Part shown: positions 41,601-48,761 of the stretch, piece after piece | How positions within the stretch are numbered: position 1 is the first letter of the stretch | How the letters are laid out: each line of letters starts with the position of its first letter | NCBI GenBank assembly: GCA_051884615.1 | Contig: JBJEVT010000038.1 | Coordinates: 33,383-97,382, forward strand | Length of the DNA: 64,000 nt | From: UBA1724 sp051884615 | GTDB taxonomy: Bacteria; Verrucomicrobiota; Lentisphaeria; Oligosphaerales; Oligosphaeraceae | Direction of reading: 5' to 3' | Made by a program: the position numbers and the translations under genes | The notes under the pieces: generated by a model | Databases searched by the model: none | The model's input: only the letters and a program-made list of their open reading frames with translations | What the model was told of the DNA's origin: nothing

Positions 41601-42229
41601 GCCTCTATCTTTTTGACATGGACGGAGTCCTCCTGGACTCCATGCCCCTCTGGGAACATCTGGGCGAGGATTTCCTCCGCCTCCACGGTCGGACGCCCCT
41701 TCCCGATTTCCGCCAGAGAATCCTGGCCATGTCCATGCCCCAGGCGGCCCGGTATCTCCAGGAGGAGTACGGCTTCACCCAGGGGGAGGAGGAGCTGGTG
41801 GCGGGGCTGGACGCCCTGGCCCAGGGATTCTACACAGAGAAGGCGCCGGCGAAGGAGGGGGTGGACCGGGTCCTGGCGTCCTTGACCGCCCAGGGGGCGA
41901 ACCGCTGCGTGGTGGCCACCGCCACGGATAGCCCTCTGGCTCGGGTCGCCCTCCAACGCACCGGACTTCTCCCCTACTTCCAGAAGATCTACACCTGCAC
42001 GGAACTGCAGCTCTCCAAGGATTCCCCCGCCTTCTTCCAGAAGATTCTGGAGCGGGAGGGATGCGCCCCGGAGGACGCCGTGGTGGTGGAGGATGCGCTC
42101 CACGCCATCCGCTCCGCCACCGCCGCCCATATCCCCGTGCTGGCAATCTACGACGAGGCATCCCGGGAAAGCTGGCCCCAGATCCAAAAACTGGCCACCC
42201 GCAGCCTCACATCCTGGACGGAATACTGA
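41597..42229 (+). CDS. HAD-superfamily phosphatase/phosphoglucomutase-like
   Basis: 210 residues. HAD motif I FDMDGVLLDSM (nucleophile Asp7, Asp9), a helical cap (residues ~15-85), motif II-like VVATATDSPLA, Lys in QLSKDSPAFF and motif IV VVVEDALHAI. The C1-cap type includes beta-phosphoglucomutases and sugar-phosphate phosphatases. It overlaps the debranching enzyme stop (ATGA), so a role on a sugar phosphate from glycogen is likely, but the substrate is not evident. Confidence 0.88.
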   Translation: MSLYLFDMDGVLLDSMPLWEHLGEDFLRLHGRTPLPDFRQRILAMSMPQAARYLQEEYGFTQGEEELVAGLDALAQGFYTEKAPAKEGVDRVLASLTAQGANRCVVATATDSPLARVALQRTGLLPYFQKIYTCTELQLSKDSPAFFQKILEREGCAPEDAVVVEDALHAIRSATAAHIPVLAIYDEASRESWPQIQKLATRSLTSWTEY

Positions 42230-42369
42230 TCCTGCCGGGGGGGGCTCCCGGAAACATCAGGACTGCCGGGAGGCCACTGGTGGGACAATATGCCCCCTCC
42301 GCCGCATGTGGAGGGCGGCACTCTAGCTCTTTTTTCCCACTTCAGGGGCTTGAGACTAGGCAGGCACCC

Positions 42370-42570
42370 CCAAAAAAACGTCGCGAAAATTTCGATTCCG
42401 TCCTAACCAGGACAATCTCATGGACGGACCGGCACCGTCGGAGACGCCGTTCCTCATCGTCTTTCCGGACGACGGGCCCTGACGGGGCGGGGGCGCGGAT
42501 GCATCTGGCCGGCCCCGCAGGCCGGGCACCTCCTGCCACCCCTACGCACTTTCCGCCTGAAAGTCCGCAC
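42370..42570 (-). ncRNA. candidate structured small RNA
   Basis: The ~380-nt gap has no convincing gene. On the minus strand, downstream of AT-rich TTTATC (42576-42581), come consecutive stems: CCGGCC/GGCCGG (42509-42525), CGTCGTC/GACGATG (42474-42455), GTCCT/AGGAC with a GGTT loop (42400-42413), CGAAA/TTTCG, then T7 (42372-42378). One stem pairs G-U only on the minus strand, consistent with that orientation. No match to 6S, SRP, tmRNA, RNase P or a riboswitch could be made. It could instead be the 3' leader/terminator of the ligase-like gene. Confidence 0.4.
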
Positions 42571-42608
42571 CTTGCGATAAATTTGCTTTTTGTTCAGCAG
42601 ACACTATT

Positions 42609-44072
42609 TCATTTCTGGGTTGTTCTGGGGGAGTCAGGGAGGAGGGTTGGCCAGGGGGTTTCCCAGGGATGGAGGAGTATGCCGGGATAGGGTGTGAGGG
42701 TTTCCTGGGGGGGGAGAATCACATGGCAGGGCGGGGCCTCTGGGGGCAACGGGCGGAAGGCCAGGAGGGGGAAGGGATGGTTTTCGATGGGATGGACCAA
42801 AATGATAGCTTCCAGTCGACGCATATTGGGGCATTCTCTCAAGGCGGCGAGGACGGCATTGGCCACATTTCCACCACTGGCCACCAGGAAGTGAGGGAGA
42901 GTGGCTTCTTCAGTGTGGATAAATTGGTTGATGGTTTCTTGTATGAGGGGGAGGCTTTCCATGTCTCCTGAGAGTTGGAGATGTTGGATGGCGTATCCTT
43001 GGTGGGCCAGGGGGAGAAGCTCTGTTCGCAGGTGGTCGGGGGTGTGGGCGGAGAAGAAGAGGATATGTCCCTTAGGGGGCTTTCGGGGGAGGAGGGTGCC
43101 ATTTCCGGTGTGGTGGAGTTCCAGGGTGGTTTCCAGCCAATGGTGGGGATGGCACAGGCGGCAGAATCGTCCGGTGGCATAGAGAGCGAGGCAGAAAGTG
43201 GTGGCCAGGAAAGGGGCGAGGGGGAGAAGGAGCCAGGTTCCTTTTCGGAGGGGGGGATGGGGTTGATGGCTGAGCCAGAGGAATCGGCAGAGGAGGAGCA
43301 GGGCGGTCGTCAGGAGGAGGAGTTGGACAGGGAGAAGTGGGGAGAAGTTGGTGAATTGATTGGCCACAAGGAAAGAGAACCAGGTGGCTCCGGCATGAAG
43401 ACAGAGGGGATCCTGGAAGTTTTCCCAGGCAAGGAGGGCGAGGAGTAGGAGGGTGAACGAGAGAAGAGAAACGCACCAGAGCCAGGGCATTCCTTTTCGC
43501 GCGGTGTCCAGGGTGCCGTTCAGGAAGGAGGTGTAGGCGTAGTGGCGGTCCAGGGGCTGATAGAAAGCGGAATAGAGGAGCCCTGGGTTTTCTCCCTGAA
43601 GAGGATAGCCTTTCCAGGGACTCTCTGACATGAGGATGGCCCCGCCTCGCCAAAGCCATAGACGGTTGAGTATGGAACGATCCTGGGTGTCGGCTGTCTT
43701 TGCCAGGCGACTTCTTCCGGCGGGAACCAGGAACAAGAGGAAAAGCATTCCTCCCAAAACCAGAGCATGGCCATATCGGGGAAAGTCACCTGCGGTGGGA
43801 GGAGCGGGGGAAAATGGGCGGGAAGAGAGAAGTTGGCAGAGGGCCAAAGTGAGAAGACAGGCGAGATAGCCTCCCCGGGAATAGGTCAGGCAGAGAAGCA
43901 AAAGACACAGGACGTCCGCAAGGAGAAGGCATCCCCGCAGGAGGCGTCGACGCCAGAAATGGATGGTCAATCCCAACAGAAGGAAGAGAAGCATGGCCAG
44001 GAATCCTCCGCAATTGTTGGGTGTATACATGCCCAAGGTGAGGCGGGGGTGGCCGAGATAGAAATAGTCCAT
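42609..44072 (-). CDS. O-antigen-ligase-like membrane protein with hydrolase-like C-terminus
   Basis: 487 residues. The first ~285 are hydrophobic with about eight membrane segments and the Wzy_C-type motif TYSRGGYLACLLTL and NNCGGFLAMLLF, as in O-antigen ligases/polymerases. The usual four or five N-terminal helices before this motif seem to be missing, since a stop (TGA) lies two codons before the ATG and no ribosome site is visible. Residues ~345-487 (HILFFSAHTPDHLRTELLP, FLVASGGNVANAVLAAL) resemble an alpha/beta hydrolase. Codon composition is visibly less GC-rich than its neighbours. Either an unusual family or an N-terminally truncated gene. Confidence 0.65.
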   Translation of the reverse strand: MDYFYLGHPRLTLGMYTPNNCGGFLAMLLFLLLGLTIHFWRRRLLRGCLLLADVLCLLLLCLTYSRGGYLACLLTLALCQLLSSRPFSPAPPTAGDFPRYGHALVLGGMLFLLFLVPAGRSRLAKTADTQDRSILNRLWLWRGGAILMSESPWKGYPLQGENPGLLYSAFYQPLDRHYAYTSFLNGTLDTARKGMPWLWCVSLLSFTLLLLALLAWENFQDPLCLHAGATWFSFLVANQFTNFSPLLPVQLLLLTTALLLLCRFLWLSHQPHPPLRKGTWLLLPLAPFLATTFCLALYATGRFCRLCHPHHWLETTLELHHTGNGTLLPRKPPKGHILFFSAHTPDHLRTELLPLAHQGYAIQHLQLSGDMESLPLIQETINQFIHTEEATLPHFLVASGGNVANAVLAALRECPNMRRLEAIILVHPIENHPFPLLAFRPLPPEAPPCHVILPPQETLTPYPGILLHPWETPWPTLLPDSPRTTQK

Positions 44073-44096
44073 GTCTCAGGTTGTTTTTTTGTTTTA

Positions 44097-44130
44097 TTTA
44101 TAACTCACTTATTTTCAATTAGTTCTAAAT
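44097..44130 (+). repeat. TTTATAACT intergenic element, copy d
   Basis: TTTATAACT at 44097-44105, then TTATTTTCAATTAGTTCTAAA. It matches copies a and c position by position (TT at 13-14, T(C/G)AA at 19-22, A(G/C)TT at 25-28). It fills the spacer between the small ORF stop at 44132 and the ligase-like gene start. Confidence 0.5.
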
Positions 44131-44131
44131 A

Positions 44132-44467
44132 TCATTCCTCTGAAGATTGGAGCCAGGCGCTTCGGCTTTCATCCCAGGGGGATTCTAGGAAATGGAAGAA
44201 GGGGTGGGTGGTCGTGGAAAGCCTGGTCAGCGTGGGCGTCTTGGGTCGGGAGATTCGGGGGGAGGCTGGGTTCCAAGGCGCAAAGGCGGATCTTCCATCC
44301 ACCGCAGGATTCTCTCTTGGATTTTGCGGGGGGCGCAGGGATGGGGTGTCCACGTTCCTCCAGAAGCCGAGGAGGGCGGCCAGGAGGAGAAAGGCTCCCC
44401 CAGCCAGGCAAAACCAAAGTTTGCCTCTCCCTGGAATCCCCGACTTTTCCCGGGAAAGGACGCTCAT
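44132..44467 (-). CDS. small single-pass membrane protein, unrecognised
   Basis: 111 residues: short basic N-terminus, one hydrophobic helix at ~17-34 (LWFCLAGGAFLLLAALLGFW), then a Pro/Ser/Thr-rich tail. No family recognised. Its ATG overlaps the stop of the upstream gene (ATGA), so it is a real, coupled member of the operon. Ends just before the intergenic TTTATAACT element. Confidence 0.65.
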   Translation of the reverse strand: MSVLSREKSGIPGRGKLWFCLAGGAFLLLAALLGFWRNVDTPSLRPPQNPRENPAVDGRSAFAPWNPASPRISRPKTPTLTRLSTTTHPFFHFLESPWDESRSAWLQSSEE

Positions 44468-45540
44468 TGGTTCCCCCTCCTCTTCAAGAGAACGGCTCCG
44501 CCGAGGAGAAGCAGGCTTCCGGCTAACAAGAGACGAAGAAGAATCCCCCGTCCTCGTCCGGTCTTATACCACGGAAGGAAGGAGATTTCCCCGGGGGATT
44601 TTACGGAGGGTTCCTGGGCTGTGGGCATGGGGTGTCTTCTTCGGTTCATATCCTCTCCCCACCAGGCGAATTCCAAGGTAGGATAGGCTCTCAGGATGGC
44701 TTGGGGGGTGGAAAAATCCACGTTTTTTTCGGGATTTTCCTTCAAGAAACCGCAAGTTCTGGCATAGACCCGCTTTCCAAAGGCATCGTAATGTTCCCGA
44801 GAGCGGATTCTTCCTTGGGCATCCACCAGAAAAATCCGGGTCATGGGACGGTGCCAGGGGGCCAGAGTACGCTTGCTGCTGTCCTGGTCTCCTCCCTCTT
44901 GGAGTTCCAGCCCCATACCGAAGAGGACATGTCCTGGCAGGAGGCGCCACATGGCTCTCCATTCGGGCAGGGTGCGCATGGTGATCTTCTGACAGGGCTG
45001 CCCCTGAAATTGCGCATCCTCCCGCCAAAACAGAGCAAAATCCAATTCGGTGGAATGAACAGGTTCCGCCAGACTGTCCACATAGGCTCGCATCGGATTC
45101 TCCGACAAAGCAAACCAGTGCCCCCGCATTTGGAGAAAATGCCCCTCCTCATTGTCTAGGAAAACGAGTTCCTCTTCCCCCGAGGGGAGGGTGAGTTCCG
45201 TCCGGGTGAGAGGCTTCCCTCCCGGAGCGATGCGCCTGAATATGCGGAGACGCTTGACTTTGCCCAGATAGGGGACCTTCACACCCTGAAAGTCGGTATC
45301 CCATTCCCCGGGCCATCCCGTCTCCCAAGCTTTCTCGAGAAATTTCCGGTTTTCCTTGTGTTCTTCCCAGGAAAGAAGAGGTGCCCATTCTTGGCGAAAG
45401 GCTTCCATTTTCTGTTCTGCCTCCTTGGGGGGCAGATTCATGGGTTTGGGAGCGGAATATCCCAGAGGAGACAGCCACAGAAGGGCGAGAACGAAGCCCA
45501 GACCTCTCCCCACCTTGCCAAATTCTTGCCTTCTCCTCAT
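44464..45540 (-). CDS. exported protein with C-terminal anchor, unrecognised
   Basis: 358 residues. Signal peptide at ~13-30 (LGFVLALLWLSPLGYS), a Glu/Lys-rich segment, then a beta-rich region with PMTRIFLVDAQGRIRSREHYDAFGK, which faintly recalls LolA/DUF4292-type lipoprotein-binding barrels (weak inference). A C-terminal hydrophobic helix (ILLRLLLAGSLLLLGGAVLL, near 331-350) followed by KRRGNQ gives a second membrane anchor. Starts and ends with 4-nt ATGA overlaps with both neighbours, so the three genes are tightly coupled. Function unknown. Confidence 0.7.
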   Translation of the reverse strand: MRRRQEFGKVGRGLGFVLALLWLSPLGYSAPKPMNLPPKEAEQKMEAFRQEWAPLLSWEEHKENRKFLEKAWETGWPGEWDTDFQGVKVPYLGKVKRLRIFRRIAPGGKPLTRTELTLPSGEEELVFLDNEEGHFLQMRGHWFALSENPMRAYVDSLAEPVHSTELDFALFWREDAQFQGQPCQKITMRTLPEWRAMWRLLPGHVLFGMGLELQEGGDQDSSKRTLAPWHRPMTRIFLVDAQGRIRSREHYDAFGKRVYARTCGFLKENPEKNVDFSTPQAILRAYPTLEFAWWGEDMNRRRHPMPTAQEPSVKSPGEISFLPWYKTGRGRGILLRLLLAGSLLLLGGAVLLKRRGNQ

Positions 45541-46097
45541 TGTGCCGCCCCTCCCTTTGCCGTGTTCGTCAGGCGATTCCCGCTCCCCAGGGAGAGCATC
45601 CAGTCTGCTCCCAGGAAGATGGTGCGATGATAATTCTCCTGCCCATCATAGGGGATGGTGTCGAAGACGAAAGGGACTCCGTTTCGGTATACGGAGACTC
45701 GGTAGAAGCGGCGATTTCCTTCCTGCTTTGTCAGCACGGCTTGGAACGAGAAGGACAGATCTCCCTGGCTACTGGCGGGAAGAAGGTAGTGGATATGATT
45801 TTCTTTCGGAGACTTGCCATCATGGTTCTTTCGATAGCGTTCCTCACGCTCTTCGTGTTGTTGCGTCTCCCGATCGATGTCCACCAGAAATGCCACCATT
45901 TCCTGGGGCATCAGATCCCCTTTTGTGACGTCAATCTCCAAGGGAGTCAGAAAAAAACCGGCTGGCCAAGTGTCAATGGGCAAGCTCCGGGGGGAGGGCA
46001 GGGCCTCTTTCTCCGCTTTCCGAGAACAGGACGCCCAGAATGTCCCGCCCAAAGCCAAAAGCCCCCAGATGCCTAGGGTACGCCAGAAACGATTCAT
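45537..46097 (-). CDS. putative lipoprotein, unrecognised
   Basis: 186 residues. MNRFWRTLGIWGLLALGGTFWASCSRK looks like a lipoprotein signal ending at Cys (lipobox WAS-C is imperfect). The mature part is soluble and mixed alpha/beta with a Glu/Arg-rich stretch EETQQHEEREERYRK-like near residue 80-95. No family recognised. An in-frame ATG 54 nt upstream was rejected; AAGGAG precedes 46097. First gene of the operon, read from the promoter at 46247-46274. Confidence 0.7.
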   Translation of the reverse strand: MNRFWRTLGIWGLLALGGTFWASCSRKAEKEALPSPRSLPIDTWPAGFFLTPLEIDVTKGDLMPQEMVAFLVDIDRETQQHEEREERYRKNHDGKSPKENHIHYLLPASSQGDLSFSFQAVLTKQEGNRRFYRVSVYRNGVPFVFDTIPYDGQENYHRTIFLGADWMLSLGSGNRLTNTAKGGAAQ

Positions 46098-46246
46098 GGT
46101 CAATTCTTCTCCTTCAGGAAAATCATAGGACTCCGCCAGCCCCAGGCACATCCCGGCGGGAAAAACAGCTTGCCCGCTTCCCTTAATTTTCTCGAAATGC
46201 CGTTACGGAAGCTTGCACGGAAGGGAGGAGGGGAACAAACACGGAT

Positions 46247-46274
46247 ATTATAGGACTTTTTTCCCCAATCCCAA
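46247..46274 (-). promoter_or_regulatory. sigma-70-like promoter of the envelope operon
   Basis: On the minus strand TTGGGA (46269-46274), 16-bp spacer, TATAAT (46247-46252), a consensus -10. It would produce a ~145-nt leader before the lipoprotein ATG. Confidence 0.65.
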
Positions 46275-46299
46275 GTACTTTTCCAAAAAAATATATGAG

Positions 46300-46924
46300 A
46301 AACAAACGGGGGCTAGGGAATCTACCTCCCCCGGGGGGCAGGCGCCTCTGTGGGGAAGCGGCAGCGTCCCTTGTTTCCCTCGCAGACGCCGAGGGGTTCA
46401 CTAGCGCTTCACCCCCGACGATTCGAGCCTGCCATCCATACGGGGTTCGGATTCTTATTTTGTCCCTGCCGGGGGTTTCTGTCGTACCTTTGGGCCTCCC
46501 TTCATCCCCGTCCAGCGATCCTCCCACCCCTGCCGGGGTTCAAGAGGGTTGCCCCCCATCCCCCGCAAGCGGGGGGAATTTCCCGTCAAGCATCCCGGAC
46601 GCAGCAGGCTCCGCCCCGCCGTGATCTCCGTGAGCCCGGCTTGCCGGGCCTTCCGTGTCCTCTGCAGTCCCGCAGGGCATCGCCCTGTCCTCTGGGGTGT
46701 GCCGCAGGCGTTGTGCCAGGGGGCTGGGGGCATGTTCTCTCTGGCTAATATTTTTTCCCCTGTCCCCGTTCCCGAGGAGGGAGGGGAGTTACATTACACG
46801 GCGTTTGCCGTTTTCCCGGTGCGCCCCGGAGCCGCCAGCAACTGGCCGTGGCTCCCGCCGCCCCCAGGGAGATGGCTCCTTCCTTTTCCCGCCCCTTTCC
46901 CCCAAACACCCCAAGGTCTATCCC
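46300..46924. other. long noncoding, palindrome-rich stretch before skp
   Basis: No credible gene in ~620 nt. CCCTGCCGGGGGTT and CCCCTGCCGGGGTT recur about 65 nt apart. Short stems include CCCCCGC/GCGGGGG (near 46560) and CCGCAGG/TTGCC-type arcs. The stretch could be a dispersed repeat or a decayed sequence. A possible -10 TAATAT lies near 46746 for the downstream skp gene. Confidence 0.4.
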
Positions 46925-47563
46925 ATGAGAATTTCCCTCCTTGCCCTTCTTCTCTCTGCCGCCTCCCTGCTGGCGCAGAAGGTCGCCTATGTGAACATGG
47001 AGACCGTCTTCAACGCCTACTACAAAACCATCAGCGAGAACATCCGCTTCGAGGAGGAACGGCAGAACTTCCTCACGGGCATGGAAGTATTGAAATCGGA
47101 ATTCGAGAACAGCCGCCGGGAATTCCTGGATGTGGTGAGCAAGGCGCAGAATGCCCTGCTGGGCGAGGACGCCCAGCGGGAGGCCGCCCAGAAGGCCGAC
47201 GCCCTGCGGGTGCGCCTGGAGCAGAAGCAGGAGGAGATCGCCCGCTATCAGCAGCAGGCCCGGGAGGAGATCGGCGCCCGCCAGCAGGCGACCACCAACC
47301 GCCTTCTCCAGGAATTGCAGAGCGATTTGGAAAAATATGCCGCAGAGGCGGGCTATGAGGTGGTGTACGAGGTCTCCGGCCGCACCCTGAACCAGGTCCC
47401 CGTCCTCCTGGTCTATCCCAAGGACAAGGAGATCACCGAGGCCATGGTGAAGCGGGTGAACGCCGGCCACGAGAAGGAGAAGGAGGAGGCGGAGGCCAAG
47501 TTGGACAAGATGCGCAAGGCGCTGGAGGCGAAAGAGAAGCAGAACGCCCCCGCCGCCCAGTGA
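46925..47563 (+). CDS. OmpH/Skp-family periplasmic chaperone
   Basis: 212 residues. Signal peptide LLALLLSAASLLAQ, then KVAYVNMETVFNAYYKT, the OmpH N-terminus, and a long charged coiled coil (residues ~35-140, EEIARYQQQAREEIGARQQ). LEKYAAEAGYEVVYEVSGRT is the typical body; the C-terminal ~35 residues are an extra charged helix. Skp escorts outer-membrane proteins. It lies 57 nt before lpxD, as in many Gram-negatives. Frame is open upstream, but the signal peptide fixes the start. Confidence 0.9.
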   Translation: MRISLLALLLSAASLLAQKVAYVNMETVFNAYYKTISENIRFEEERQNFLTGMEVLKSEFENSRREFLDVVSKAQNALLGEDAQREAAQKADALRVRLEQKQEEIARYQQQAREEIGARQQATTNRLLQELQSDLEKYAAEAGYEVVYEVSGRTLNQVPVLLVYPKDKEITEAMVKRVNAGHEKEKEEAEAKLDKMRKALEAKEKQNAPAAQ

Positions 47564-47620
47564 TTCCCGCTCGGAGCTCCCTTCCTCTTCCCCCCCATCT
47601 CTTCCCACAGGACACACACG

Positions 47621-48664
47621 ATGCTGATTCAAAAAAGCGCGGAGGAAATCGCCTCCTTGGTGCAAGGCGAATTGGTTGGCGCCTGCTCCCGTCCTCTCCA
47701 GGGCGTGGCTTCCCTGGCGGAATCCACGGAAAGCGACGTCTCTTTCCTGGGCAACGACAAATACCGGGACCAGGTGCCTGTCTCCCGCGCCGGCGTGGTG
47801 CTGGTGCCCCGGGGCTATGAGCTTCTTCCCGCCGAAGGGCGGGCCTATGTGCGCTGCGACGATCCCTCCAACGCCTTCACCGCCGTGGTTCTGGCCTTCA
47901 CGCCTCCCCCCGTGGAATACGCCCCGGGCATCCATCCCTCCGCGGTCATCGCCCCGGACGCCCGGATTTCCGAGGGCTGCCATGTGGGGGCGGGGGTGGT
48001 CGTCGAGTCCGGCGTGACCGTGGGGAAGGGCACGGTCCTGCTTCCCCAGGTGTATCTGGGGAAGGATGTGCAGGTGGGGGAGAACTGCCTCCTCTATCCC
48101 CATGTGGTGGTGCGGGAGCGCTGCCTCCTGGGCAACCGGGTGATTCTCCATCCCGGCGTGGTCATCGGCGCGGACGGCTTCGGCTACAAGTCCACCCCCG
48201 CCGGCCACGAGAAGATCCCCCAGGTGGGGATTGTGCAGTTGGATGACGATGTGGAAGTGGGGGCCAATTCCACCATCGACCGCGCCCGTTTCGGCCGCAC
48301 CTGGATTCAGGCGGGCACGAAGATTGACAACCTGGTGCAGGTGGGGCACAATGTGGAAATCGGCCGCTCCTGCATTCTGGTGGCCCAGGTCGGGGTGGCG
48401 GGCAGCACCCATTTGGGAAATGGCGTGATTCTCGCCGGACAGGTGGGGGTCACGGGCCATCTCCGGCTGGGGGATGGCACCATCGCCATGGCGCAGGCCG
48501 GCGTCTCCAAGGACACGGGCGCCGGCGCCGTGGTCATCGGCACCCCCGCCGTGGACCGCCGCGCCTTCGCCAAGGAGCGGATGCTCCTCAAGCAGCTGGA
48601 ATCCCTGGCCCAGCAGGTGAAGGTCCTCACCAAGAAGCTGGAATCCCAGGCGCCCCTCTCCTGA
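47621..48664 (+). CDS. lpxD: UDP-3-O-acylglucosamine N-acyltransferase
   Basis: 347 residues. Third step of lipid A synthesis. N-terminal uridine-binding domain (residues ~1-100, VSFLGNDKY), then hexapeptide repeats forming a left-handed helix (GVVVESGVTVGKGTVLLP, VGENCLLYPHVVVRE), the catalytic His in VQVGHNVEIG and the family segment VIGADGFGYKSTPAGHEKIPQVG. C-terminal helix (residues ~312-345). Skp lies upstream. Presence of LpxD indicates lipopolysaccharide. Confidence 0.96.
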   Translation: MLIQKSAEEIASLVQGELVGACSRPLQGVASLAESTESDVSFLGNDKYRDQVPVSRAGVVLVPRGYELLPAEGRAYVRCDDPSNAFTAVVLAFTPPPVEYAPGIHPSAVIAPDARISEGCHVGAGVVVESGVTVGKGTVLLPQVYLGKDVQVGENCLLYPHVVVRERCLLGNRVILHPGVVIGADGFGYKSTPAGHEKIPQVGIVQLDDDVEVGANSTIDRARFGRTWIQAGTKIDNLVQVGHNVEIGRSCILVAQVGVAGSTHLGNGVILAGQVGVTGHLRLGDGTIAMAQAGVSKDTGAGAVVIGTPAVDRRAFAKERMLLKQLESLAQQVKVLTKKLESQAPLS

Positions 48665-48761
48665 CGCCCCATACCCCTTTCCCCCTTTTCTCTCCGGGAA
48701 GAGGCGCTCTCTTCCCCCCCTTTCGCCCCTCTCTTTCGCTCCGGCAACGTCTCTCTCCGCT

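Noticed and set aside
42230..42608. Cobalamin riboswitch or tRNA in the debranching/ligase spacer
   Set aside because: GGGAGGCCACTG looked suggestive, but the other conserved B12-box parts and any cloverleaf are missing.
46350..46748. Plus-strand frame in the noncoding stretch before skp
   Set aside because: Pro/Arg/Ser-rich translation without motifs or ribosome site; typical spurious GC-rich frame.
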